Part shown: piece after piece, positions 34,530-45,428 of the stretch
How the letters are laid out: each line of letters begins with the position of its first letter
Position numbering within the stretch: the first letter of the stretch is position 1
From: Craterostigma plantagineum
Taxonomy: Eukaryota > Streptophyta > Magnoliopsida > Lamiales > Linderniaceae
Reading direction: 5' to 3'
NCBI GenBank assembly: GCA_027422505.1
Contig: JAPQWV010000002.1
Span: 23,600,501 to 23,664,500 of the forward strand
Length of the DNA stretch: 64,000 nucleotides
Translations under genes and position numbers: made by a program
The notes under the pieces: generated by a model
Told to the model about the DNA's origin: nothing
The model's database searches: none
The model's input: the letters and a program-made list of their open reading frames with translations, nothing else

Positions 34530-35197
34530 TTTGTGGAAGGTTAAATCATGGGAAGCCGCGTCTTTGTGGGGCATATTGGAAGACGCCGGCAGAACTTCCC
34601 GAACGTCGTCGATGTTTTATCTTCTAAACTTTTTTTTTTCGGGTTGTAATATGATTTTCAGTTATGTAATCGTTATGCATCGACTCTATCATGTTTTCTC
34701 TACGTCCTCATCTCATTTTCAAAATTGTATACAAGCTCCTAATTTTAAAAATTTTATATCGTTCGACTCTCCTTTATTTCGCCGCTTATTTATTTTAGCT
34801 TCCCGAATTTCAGCTGGTCCAATTCAGTCAAGCCCAAATTTTGAAAAAGGCCCAAAATTTATATTTTGCAGAATTTCCAAATTAACCCGAATTTTTACCT
34901 AAAATTCAAAGCAACCCCAAATTTGATCAAAGATCCAATTTTTTTTTTCTTCTCTCCCTACCTTAATTTAATCGAGATTCTCCTACCAATCTAAGTGTAA
35001 AAGTATGAAATCTCTAACTTTCGAACACATTCAGGAGCACATAAGATTCACACAAACATTCACGTAAAGCATATAACAGAAAATTGTAAAGCACATAATT
35101 ACGTAACTTAATTACGTATTAAACTTACAGGCGTAGGCTGATCCTCCAGGCTTTTGAGCGGCAGTACATGGACAGTCTACAGAATCTATAACCTAAG

Positions 35198-35209
35198 GCT
35201 CTGATACCA
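35198..35209 (-). other. Primer binding site, first gypsy element
   Basis: GCTCTGATACCA on the plus strand, which is TGGTATCAGAGC on the element strand (initiator Met tRNA), separated from the LTR by two bases. Confidence 0.95.
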
Positions 35210-35211
35210 CC

Positions 35212-38069
35212 TGTAACGACCCAACTTCCTAGATACGTATTTTGGCGGATTTTCGCAGCGTAAGCAGCGGAAAGCCCATTTAATTAAAGATTTTAAAACA
35301 TAATAATACAAATACGTTCAATGTCTAAATCCATAGGTGCAAAACCAAACATATTTCTATTCATTGGGCCGAAGCCCAAGAAGTCCTAACCCAAATTTAA
35401 AAAAAACACGACACATAAACTCGTTTCACAGGTCGCGTCCCATGTACTGCGCCACCCTCAAAAGTCCGTGGAGTCACCGCCATCAGCCGCTTAGTCGTGA
35501 CGTTTCCCAACGTCCGACGTTCGTACCTACACACGTAAACCGTGAGCCTTTGCCCAGTAGATGAAAATATGCATGTATGCACGTGCTCTCACATCCCCGT
35601 ACCAACACATTTCACAAAATGCACGCTCGACTCTTGTCTCATATCTCATCTCAACTCATCTCATCACATCACATCACATCACATCACATCACATCACATC
35701 AGGGCCCGAGGCTTAGGACTAAAGGCAACACGCGCGCAGGGGTCAGTAGCTCGGGAGGCCCCACTCCCCACAAGGGTCAGTAGCTCGGGAGGCCCACTCC
35801 CCACATCTCAATCATATAGTGCGCCTTAGTCCTAACCTCACTACTCATACAATTCGACGACCATCAATCAGTCATAAATTACCCCACTCAACATCACTGT
35901 ACAATATTTCCGTGACTCCGCACGATCCTCTCCCCTCGTAACACGTGTATGCAAATGTCGTGCAAACAAAATGCAACACATAACAATGCAAATCTCTATA
36001 TCACGTATCGGCCCAAGGTATCAGCTCAGCCCGATCCGAAAACTATCGTACTCTAAATAATCGGCCCCAAGACCCGCGTTCCGATTTACTCGGCCCGAAA
36101 CCTTACTCATCGAACTCCCCCTCCGAATTTCACTAATGGTTCCACAATTTAATTATTTTCACTTTAAGTCCCAAATTTTTAAAATAATACCTAAATTCCT
36201 AATTTAAAAATATTTTTCCAAATTTTTTTTTTCTTAAAATCCCACAATCTCATAATTTTACTTTTAAGGACGCGGATTTGAAAATTTAACTTAACATCCG
36301 AAAATCTTTGAAAATTATAAATTACCCAAAAATTATCCTCAAAATTTATTTAAGACCCGAAAATTTTCTCAAATTTACAAATCTGCCCCGGATTTCAAAA
36401 TTTCAGGTTAAGTCCCAAAAATTTTTAGAAATTACAAATCTGCCCGGATTTTAAAATTTCAGTTTTGCCCCGAAACTTTTGATTTACAATTAACCCAGCC
36501 GAGTATTTTTAATAAATATTTAGTCCCGATAAACTTCTGAAAATTCTCGATTTCTCTAGCCGAGAAATTTATTATTTATTTTGTACCCGAAAACTTCTGA
36601 AAATTTACAATTAACCCCAAGCGATATATTTAATATTTATTTAGCACCTCGGAATTTCCGAAAATTGCACAAAGGCCCCTAGCCGAGTTTTGAATATTTA
36701 TTTAACTCTCCGAAAATTCTGATAATTTTGTATAAGCCCCTAGCCGAGTTTTGAATATTTATTTAACTCTACGAAAATTCTGAATTTGTATAGAGGCCCC
36801 TAGCCGAATTTTAATTGTTCATTTAACACCTCGAAAACTTCTGAAAATTATAAAATGACCCTAGTCGAGATTTAGAATATTTATTTAACACCCTAAATTT
36901 TTGAAAATTACACAAATCACCCCAACCTAGTTTTAGAATATTTATTTTAGACCTTTGAATTAAAAAAAACACTAGAAACACTAATTTATAAAATACCCGA
37001 ATTTGCTCCTAAATTTCCTAATTTCCAATCTTTCTACCTAAACCCCGAACAGTTTACGATCCAAACGCAAGTAGCATGAAAATGGAACGGCATAGAATGG
37101 TGACGACACACAAGTATTCATATAACGAGCATGAGATCACGTTCGAGCATATATATTAGCATGTAAATCACAAATTTCATACGACCACGTAAATTACCAT
37201 GCAACACGTAGAAATCACGAGTTAAAAAAATTGTTTACGCGTGTAGGTGATCTTCACCTACCTTACGTCCGTATAGAGCGACGTTACGGGTTATTTTTAC
37301 GTGATCCCGACCCTAGGATTTCGATCCCGAGCTCCTCCACGTGTCCGCGGGTTTTTTTTTTCTCCTCCTCCCTTTCTTTCCTTCTCTTCTTCTCCCCCTT
37401 TTCTTTATTTCTTTTTTTTTCTTCTCTCCTTTCTTTCCTTCTCCCTCGGCCCCTCCCTCTTCTTTCTTTCCTTTCTCTCTTTTTCCCTTCTTTTCTCTTT
37501 CTTTCCTTCCCTCTCTCACGTTTTCCCCCTCCCTTCTCTTGTTTTCTTTGGTTTATTAGTTATCATTTTGTCCTCATGTAAGGAGATGAGATGTATTAGA
37601 TGGGGATACCTTGTTCTTATTCTAGTGATTAGGTGTTTTATTCTCTTTTGGTTTTATTACCTCATTATGTAAAGATATTTATTTTATAGTTATTATTTTA
37701 TTTTATTGTACAAACCTCACATGGAGGTACATATTTATTTATTTTCTCTTAATTTATTTTAGCCATAATTAAATTATTATTATTATTATTATTACTACTA
37801 TTTTTTTTAAATTATTTATTTATTTGGGCTTTCACTTCTTGTTTTCGGCCCAATTAAATTTTATTAAAGGACCCAACTCCCAACCTTTATTTTGGGTCAT
37901 TATTTTCTTCATTTGGCCCATAAATAAATTTTGGTCCTTTTAAATTTTTCTGGCCCAATTGTAAATTTTGGGCTCGTTTCGAAAAGAAATCGTTTCTTGT
38001 TCGAAAGTCAGTTTCGTACATTTCGAATATTATTGAAGTAATCCCGTATAAATTTTTGCGGGTATTACA
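35212..38069 (-). repeat. 5' LTR of the first gypsy element
   Basis: Right copy of the LTR pair (element 5' side). It differs from 28938-31794 only at scattered bases, a longer TCACA run (35663-35699) and short indels. It ends at the GTTGA duplication at 38070. Confidence 0.92.
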
Positions 38070-38918
38070 GTTGATGACTACTCCATGTATACATGGTGAT
38101 ATTTCTTGCACATAAGAATGAGGCACTAGATAGATTTGCATCATTAGTGAAAAGACTAGAAAATGAAAAAGAAATTAATCTGTGTAGGATACGTAGTGAT
38201 AACGGATTGGAATTTGATAGCAAATCATTTGCACCATTCTGTGATCAATTATAGTCATAACTTCTCTACTCCTATAACTCCCCAACAGAACGGTGTAATT
38301 GAACGGGAAAATGGGGTGTTACAGGAAATGGCTAGATCTATGTTAAATGAGTATGATATTCCTAAACAGTTCTGGGCGGAAGCCGTTAGTACAGCCTGTT
38401 ATGTGTCAAATCGCGTGTTTCTTAGGCTGATATTAAAGAAAACATCTTAGGAAGTCTGGCATGGTAGAATTCCAAATATAAGCTACTTTCGTGTTTACAA
38501 TAAAATGAAGCTGACTGTTCAGGAATCCATACATGTTACTTTTGATGAGATACCTCACTCAGATGCTACTGATGAGGAATGTATAGATTTGCCTTGTGCA
38601 GGATACTAAAGACAGTGAGGATGATATTCCAAAAGCCAAAAATGTTGAAACACTGGAACCAGAAGCTGATGAGCAGCAACGCAGAAAATAGAAACATGCT
38701 TCCAGTCATCCAACAGATCAAGTGATAGGGAACATCACATCTGGAATCAAAACTCGAGCTACTGCAGGAAATCAGGATGCGGAGGAATCCCATGATGTAC
38801 TGCTCTCATTGATGGAACCAAAGACGGTCCACGAAGCTCTAACCAAAGACGGTCCATGAAGCTCTAGACGATATATCTTGGGTCGCTGCTATGGAGGATG
38901 AGTTATCCCAGTTCGAAG
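38070..38918 (+). pseudogene. Plus-strand copia integrase remainder and RT start
   Basis: Resumes the integrase interrupted at 28937: DDYSMYTW, then RIRSDNGLEFDSKSF and TPITPQQNGVIEREN, MARSMLNEYDIPKQFWAEAV (catalytic-core end). A decayed linker follows, then HEALDDISWVAAMEDELSQF, the first part of copia RT. The RT stops abruptly at about 38918, where LTR sequence begins. Several stops are present. Confidence 0.85.
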
Positions 38919-40519
38919 ACGTTACGTCAATTCGATTTGTGATCAATATAACGTGGAAGTTCATAATAATATTCGACCATGCACTATATATGAGCTTAAA
39001 TTGATTAAATTGTTGAATATTTGATCCGCATATGATTTTGTGATTTGTTGATGAGACTATGTGATCGCATGTTATAGACAGCACATGTGATAGGATATAT
39101 CGTTCTGTACTATATATGGAAATTATGCATGAGATATCCTACTGGGCTATATATGGAAAATATGCTGTTTATATATGGAAAGTGATATATCCGTTGATAT
39201 TGTTTATTCCTGGACGAAAATCACATATGCGATTTTGCATGCTTTCCACTGAATTTAATGTGCAATATTAAGTTGATATCTTTCCCTATACTTATTAGGA
39301 TATTATATTTAGGAAAGAATGATTAATTGACTTTTTGGATAAAATGCAATAATATATAGTATGTGCTGAAATAGGTTGAAATCTCTGATATATGGAAAGT
39401 TCTGTTATGCAATTTATTCGTGATATAAATGCTGTGATATGAATTTTGCGCTAAACATGGTAAATATGTTGATTGGATATTATGTGCTAAACATGGAAAA
39501 TGCATTGATGTGTTGCTATCTCGTGTGCTATACTTGGAAAGTAAATCCGGATTGATTTACTCTAGAAACAGATAGTAAGGAATCACATATGGAAAGTGCT
39601 GATATGGTAAATATATGTCGAAATGATTGAATATGCCTTGATAACGAATCTGAGATTTTATATGGAATATGATCATGCATTAATGAGCTAAATGACCGTT
39701 GTGAATGTTGATTATGAGCATGATCTACATGGCATGTTAACTCTCGAAATTTGCATAGAAAATATGCTTGATTTGATGATTATTATGAGATGTGACTTTC
39801 CATGTGAAGTAGCTGATTGAAAAGGTTTATATACATGCTACACTTCATAATTTCGAACTTAGAATTTGCGAACCTACTACAACGAGAGTATTGAGCAGAA
39901 ACATTCATAAGATATTCCTGAGCCTTCATTTGCGATAGCTTTCTGCCTACCTCGATCACTTGCGAAGTACTAAACGTACTGAGTTATTCCATCATCCCAC
40001 CATACATTCTGTCCTCAGACGTGAGCAATACCAAGGAGGCAAGGTCGAGTTTACGCACACGTGAAGGGAATGACGGGTTCCGGGGGCCCTTCGGTAGCGA
40101 GTTGTCTCTGTCGGGATCAGGAGATTCCGATGAACGAAACTCGGCGTGTGGTAACCTAGTGTGGCTAGTGTTCGACTTGTTTCGGTTGCGTATTGGGCTA
40201 ATCAATCAGTTTTGTATCCAGATACGGTGCATTATAGTGATTGGTTAAACTCTTGGGAAGCAAATCCCATGAGAGGAGTAAACCCCAGTTGGGATATAAC
40301 CTCTATAAAAATCCTGTCTCGCATTTACTTTGCAGTTATTTTCTTTTCACTGTGAGACAGACCAGACACACATCCGACGTTATCAAGATATATCAGGCAT
40401 ACACGTCATAAGCATTAGTAGGCATATCTAAGTCACTATATCTTAAGTTTTTGAGAAAAGAAGAAGCATAATTTTTATAAGCCTAATTCACCCCCATCTT
40501 AGGCACATTTATATCTTCA
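38919..40519 (+). repeat. 3' LTR of the plus-strand copia, 5'-truncated
   Basis: Matches the 5' LTR from about 24812 onward. The first 60 or so bases, the polypurine tract and most of pol are missing. Sequence differs from the 5' LTR at scattered sites and small indels, for example near 39740 and 40010, so this insertion looks older than the gypsy insertion within it. Confidence 0.88.
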
Positions 40520-40524
40520 ATACA

Positions 40525-42341
40525 TCTAATAGTCCTAAAGCATTTTGAAAGAAGGTGAACTTAGCTTCGGGTAGCGGTTTGGTGAAGATATCCGCCACAT
40601 GTCGGTCTGTTGATATGTGCTCCAGTCTGAGCTCCTTCCTAAGTACATGGTCTCCGATGAAGTGATGCCTGATCTCTATATGCTTCGTCCTGGAGTGGAA
40701 GACCAGGTTCTGCGTGATTGCAATAGCACTCGTGTTGTCGCAGAAGATTGGCGTGTCTGATTCCTTCACTCCGTAATCCGCCAGATGATGCTGGATCCAT
40801 AAGATCTGTGAGCAACAATTCCCAGCTGCTAAGTAATCCGCTTCCGCTGTTGAGGTCGCGATGGAGGTTGCTTCTTGCTAAACCATAAGATTAACCGGTC
40901 ACTAAGGAACTGACATGTTCCAGTTGTGCTTCTCCAGTCTATCTTGCAACCTGCATAATCTGCGTTCGTAAAACCATGTAAGGATAAACTGGAATCCTTA
41001 GGATACCATAGTCCGACGTTGACTGCTCCCTTCAGATACTTTAGTATCCTTTTGACTGAGTGTAATGGCTCTCCTTGGGGTCTGACTGGAAACGAGCGCA
41101 GAGACCTACACTGTACATGATGTCCCGTTTGCTAGCTGATAGGTATAGTAGTGAACCTATGAGCCCCCGGTACTTTGTGACATCCACCGCTGTTCCCCCT
41201 TCGTCCTTGTCAAGCTTGATGGACGCGCTCATTGGTGTGGATGCATCTGAGGAGTTCTCCATTCCGAACCTCTTTAGTAGCTCATTGGTATATTTTGCCT
41301 GGTTGATAAAGGTTCCGTTTTCCAGCTGCTTGACTTGCAGTCCTAGAACGAACGTCAGTTCGCCCATCATACTCATCTCGAATTGGTCTTGCATCAGCTT
41401 GAAGAACATCTTGCATAACTTCGGATTGGTTGAACGAAGATGATATCATCGACATAGATTTGTACGATGAGTAGATCTTTTCCCTTCGTATATCGGAACA
41501 GTGTCTTGTCCACACTGCCAATAGAAAACCCATTGTCGGTTAGAAATTTGGACAAGGTCTCATACCAGGCCCTAGGTGCCTGTTTGAGCCCATAGAGAGC
41601 TTTCTTCAACTGGTACACATGGTCTGGGAACTCGTGGCTGGCGAAATCGGGTGGTTGAGCCACGTAGACTTCTCCTGAGATGCGTCCGTTCAGAAATGCA
41701 CTCTTGACATCCATCTGATATACCTTGAAGTCTTTATATGCAGCGTAGGCTAGAAAAATTCCGATCGCCTCCAATCTGGCTACCAATGAGAAGGTCTCGT
41801 CATAATCAATCCCTTCCTCTTGCCGGTATCCCTGAGCTACTAGCCTTGCTTTGTTCCTCACTACTTGACCATCTTCATTCAACTTGTTCTTGAACACCCA
41901 CTTTGTTCCAATTACTGTCTGAGTTGGTCTTGGAACAAGCATCCAAACGTCGCTTCTTTCGAATTGGTTAAGCTTTTCCTGCATAACTGGGTCCTGTAGT
42001 GCTTCCTCAACTTTAGATGGTTGCACTTGAGAGATGAAGGCATGAATGAACAAGTTGGGATTGGATTGGTGCCTGGTCTTCATCGGTGCACTGGGATCGC
42101 CTATGATTAGCCTGTTAGGATGGTTGAGTTTGGTTTGATTCCACTTGATGGATTCCCCCTCAAATTGATCTTCCTCCTGAGGGTTGACTAGTTCTGTTGA
42201 ATCTTCTGGTATGATTCCAGTCTGAGCTTCTTTTTGAGCTGGGGCTTCTTGCAAGGTCTGCTCATTTGGAACTCCTGTCACTCCAACTTCTGGTTGATTG
42301 GGTTTGCTCAGCGGTTTATCATCTTTACTGGAATCATCCAA
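40525..42341 (-). pseudogene. Outer copia reverse transcriptase and RNase H
   Basis: RVT_2 runs from 42341 to about 41041: [76 protein letters not shown] and the catalytic [12 protein letters not shown] frameshift at about 41400 moves to LGLQVKQLENGTFINQAKYT. RNase H follows, ending SRTKHIEIRHHFIGDHV, ISTDRHVADIFTKPLPEAKF. The true stop, just after LGLLDV, lies across the inserted copia at about 24745. The gap 41040-40770 is readable only with frame changes. Confidence 0.92.
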
Positions 42342-42411
42342 GTTCTGAATTTCCAGTTGATTGCTAAGCCGATTGATGTTCCGTGAGGTGGTTTTCTCAT
42401 GTTGAGTTTCT

Positions 42412-43296
42412 TCAAAACACCACGTTCGGAGATTCTTCTATGCTCAGGCTTTTGCAATTGAACACCCGGTATGCTCTGCTGACTGCTGAATATCCCAAGA
42501 AGAAGCCTTTGTCAGTCCGGTTGTCGACGGTAGCTAGATGATTTTTCCCATTGTCGTGGATGTAACATTTGCTCCCAAAGGTCTTGAAATAGTCAATGGT
42601 GGGGATGTTCCTAGTCCAGATCTCATTGGGCGTCTTTTCGTGATTTTTGCATATCATCGACCGATTTTGCGTATAACATGCATTGTTGATAGCTTCTGCC
42701 CAGAATTTCTGTGAGATGTCTGCATCTGCCAGCATGGTTCGTGCTGTTTCCTTGAGCGTCCGGTTTCTTCTTTCAACGACTCCATTTTGCTGGAGTGTCC
42801 TGGCAGCAGATAACTCATGACGTAGGCCATGGTCTCAAGATAGGAGGTTAGCATAAAATTGAGGAATTCAGTTCCTCGGTCACTCCTGATTGTTCTTATC
42901 CTATTGTTCTTTTCATTTTCAACTCTTTTGAAGAACTTTATTAGCTCATCTGAGGTTTGATCTTTAGTCTTTAAAATATTACCAAAGTGAACCTAGAGTA
43001 GTCATCGACTACCACTAACGTGTACCTATTTCCCCTAAGCAGGTTACCGAAACTGGATCAAATAAATCCATATGTAATAGACCTAGACACTGGTCTGACA
43101 ATAGGTTTCCTTTAATCTTAAAGGTCGATCTAATCTGTTTACCTAGCTGACATGCTGAACAGATTTTATCTTTAACATATGTTAGTTTCGGTAAACCTCC
43201 AACTAGGTTATTCCTACTTAAGATTGATATGATCTTAAAGTTTAAGTGATTTAGTCTTTTACGCCATAGCCAACCTCTGGACTCACCGGCTACCAA
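42412..43296 (-). pseudogene. Outer copia GAG-pre-integrase and integrase
   Basis: WRKRLNHLNFKIISILSRNN with the zinc-binding ICSACQLGKQIRSTF, then LGLLHMDLFDPV. The catalytic core is damaged (43010-42860). The integrase end reads MLADADISQKFWAEAINNAC, then SMICKNHEKTPNEIW and FGSKCYIHDNGKNHL, followed by FFLGYSAVSRAYRVFN. Frame changes at about 43015 and 42750. Confidence 0.88.
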
Positions 43297-43690
43297 ACAC
43301 GTTGGAGTGTGGGCAGTCTGCTCATTCCAGTTAATTGTGTAGGTGCCATTGAATCTTCGTCCGGTAAGTACAGTTTTACCTTCTTGGTTTTAACAAGGCA
43401 TTTATCGTGTTTAAAACTGACTTCATATCCGGTATCACTTAGTTGACTGACACTTATTAGGTTATAGTGTAGATTTCTTTCAAAGTATACGTTTCTAAGG
43501 GTTAAGTTACTATAGGTAATCTTACCCTTACCTATGGTCTCACCTTTGCCGTTATCGCTGAAGGTGATGGTCATTTTGGCATATGGTTTGATCTCGTGAG
43601 AAGCCTTCTTTCTCCGGTTATGTGCCGACAGCAACCACTGTCTAGAAACCAGCTGGACCGGTTGAGTTCCTGCAAGTATTCCTGCAAGAG
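43297..43690 (-). pseudogene. Outer copia protease
   Basis: The minus strand reads SWFLDSGCCRHITGE, with the catalytic Asp-Ser-Gly, then after a frameshift MTITFSDNGKGETIGKGKIT, and LTLRNVYFERNLHYNLISVS, a standard copia protease C-terminus leading into the GAG-pre-integrase region. Confidence 0.85.
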
Positions 43691-44099
43691 CAGCTATAAT
43701 CTTTGGTACCCATATAGACTTGGATCCAGTCAGGGATTAGACTCTTAGGAATCCAAACTTGGATTACCCTAACATAACTACCAGTTCAGGTCGCGTAGGT
43801 ATTTATAGTTATTATTTTTACTATTTCTATGTCTATTCTGTGACCGGTATCTTGGATTCCTGTATCTATGGGACTCCAATTTACCTATCTCTGTGGGACG
43901 TTATTATTGTTATTGTATATTTGAGTAGTATTCCCCTCTACTGGTTGCGGTATCTTCTTTTTGTGAGGGGGTTTATTATTATATACATATCCCAATCCAG
44001 TTCTTCTGGAGCAGTTTTCCAGAGAGACTGGGCTAGGCTTATAGTTGGAAAGGGCGAACAAAGTTTATTACCTTAGATGAGGTAGGCGGCTGATATGAT

Positions 44100-45423
44100 G
44101 TTGATGCCTCCCCAGTGTTCGCCTGCTCCATATACTCAAGGCCGGTCCGGTCATTGGCGTCCTTCAACGTTCCTTGAAGGCAGTAGAGCGTCTCAAACGA
44201 CTTAGTCCATGACTGGATTATCGCAGACAGCTTCTGGTTCTCTGAGCTCTTTTGTTCGGCTGCCTCCTTTAGCCTCTAGTTCTCTTCATCAAGTTGAGTG
44301 ATTTTCTCAACTAGAGGACTGATATCCTCCTATACCGGTGCCTTGCCGTTTTCAAGTACTTTCAGCTTTTCATAAAGCGTACAGTATTCGTCAGCCATGT
44401 CTTGAAGAGCGTCAAGTAGCTCTTCGTAGGTGAACTCAGGAGCTGACTCGTCGTCGTTTTGAGTCGTGTGATCTGCTATCAGACATGCGAGTTCTTTCCG
44501 CTTTCATTCTCCTCTTCTGAGCTTGACTCTTCCGAATCGGTATCGTCCCATTTGGACTTGTTTTTCCAAGCCACCAGTGCATGGGATCTCCTTTTGACCG
44601 ATTCCTTATTCGTTTAAGGACAATCCGCGATAAAATGCCCTTTCATGAGACAATGATAGCACACGTCAGAATCTTCATTTTTATCAGTGCCTCGTGATGG
44701 CTTGTTCGGAGTTCTCTTCATGAGTCTCCGAATCTCTTGATGACGAGAGCCATCGCCTCTTCACTCCTCTCCTCGGTATCCTTTGAGGTGGAGGTTTCTG
44801 CCACCACCAAGGCTTTGACTGGCTGAACTGTTGTTATTTCCTCAGTTTCATCTGGAGCTCGAACTCATAGGCCTTCAAATATGCAAAAAGATCATGCAGC
44901 ATTTATTTGTTTAGGTCTTTCGACTCTCGCATGGCCATAGTCTTGACGTCCCATTCTCGCAGGAGATCTTTCATGTCTCTAATAGCGAAGTCCCTGTTCT
45001 CGATCTCTCTTTCCAGCGCAGAGAGGTCGTTGATGTTGGAGCAGAACCGCTCCTCGAAATCTGCCATGGTCTCCCCTGGCTTCATTTTTATGGTGTCGTA
45101 TTTTTGGACAGCTACGACTAGCTTGTTCTCCTTTGTCTGTGCGTTTCCTTCGCAGATCTGGAAATGCTTGGCCAACACCTCCATAGCGGTTAAGCACATC
45201 ATGACTTGCCTGAAGATGCTCACGTCCAATGTCTTGAACAGAGTGTCTTTGGCAACGTAGTCGAGGTTTCCTTCTTTCTTTCCTCCGTCATCAGCTCGCT
45301 CCTTTCCTTCAGAATTTCTTCCGGCTCGTTGGGATGGTCGGCATCACGACGAGGATTCCTTTTCTTAAACACGAAAGGACCCGTGTTTATCACATCGATC
45401 ATCTCGTAGTCTTGAGCGCAGAG
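44100..45423 (-). pseudogene. Outer copia gag, main part
   Basis: From the gypsy insertion leftward: YEMIDVINTGPFVFKKRNPR, then a UBN2 region FQICEGNAQTKENKLVVAVQ, KPGETMADFEERFCSNINDL. A zinc knuckle CYHCLMKGHFIADC lies near 44621-44665 and a coiled coil with LVEKITQLDEEN and EQKSSENQKLSAI at 44330-44200. Frameshifts separate the blocks. The N-terminal codons lie at 53881-53940 and 57056-57066. Confidence 0.85.
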
Positions 45424-45428
45424 ATAAG

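Larger units (their letters stand above)
33561..35130. other. Unrelated filler DNA in place of gypsy gag/PR/RT
   Basis: About 1.6 kb between the RT remnant and the element's leader has no similarity by eye to gypsy gag, protease or RT on either strand. It contains open stretches on the plus strand (33946-34260, and the 55-codon ORF 34362-34529). Captured cellular DNA, a viral remnant or another element are all possible. It is transcriptionally antisense to the gypsy element. Confidence 0.5.
28938..38069 (-). mobile_element. Minus-strand Ty3/gypsy chromovirus (Tekay/Del-like), 9132 bp, TSD GTTGA
   Basis: LTRs of 2857 and 2858 bp (28938-31794, 35212-38069) start TGTAACGACC and end GGGTATTACA on the plus strand, and GTTGA flanks both ends. 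The PBS lies at 35198-35209, and a polypurine tract complement (TCCTCCCCCCTTATAAG) at 31795. Only the end of RT/RNase H, a shortened integrase and a chromodomain-like end remain. About 1.6 kb next to the PBS that should be gag, protease and RT is unrelated sequence. The LTRs are nearly identical, so the insertion is young although the coding region is dead. Confidence 0.93.
24756..40519 (+). mobile_element. Plus-strand Ty1/copia retrotransposon inserted after the outer RNase H, TSD ATACA
   Basis: The left LTR starts TGTTGACC at 24756 and the right LTR ends TATCTTCA at 40519, with ATACA at 24751-24755 and 40520-40524. PBS, gag, two zinc-knuckle-like motifs, protease and integrase follow in order. 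Integrase is interrupted by the gypsy element 28938-38069. Most of RT, all of RNase H, the polypurine tract and the start of the right LTR are deleted. Multiple frameshifts in gag make it inactive. Confidence 0.92.
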
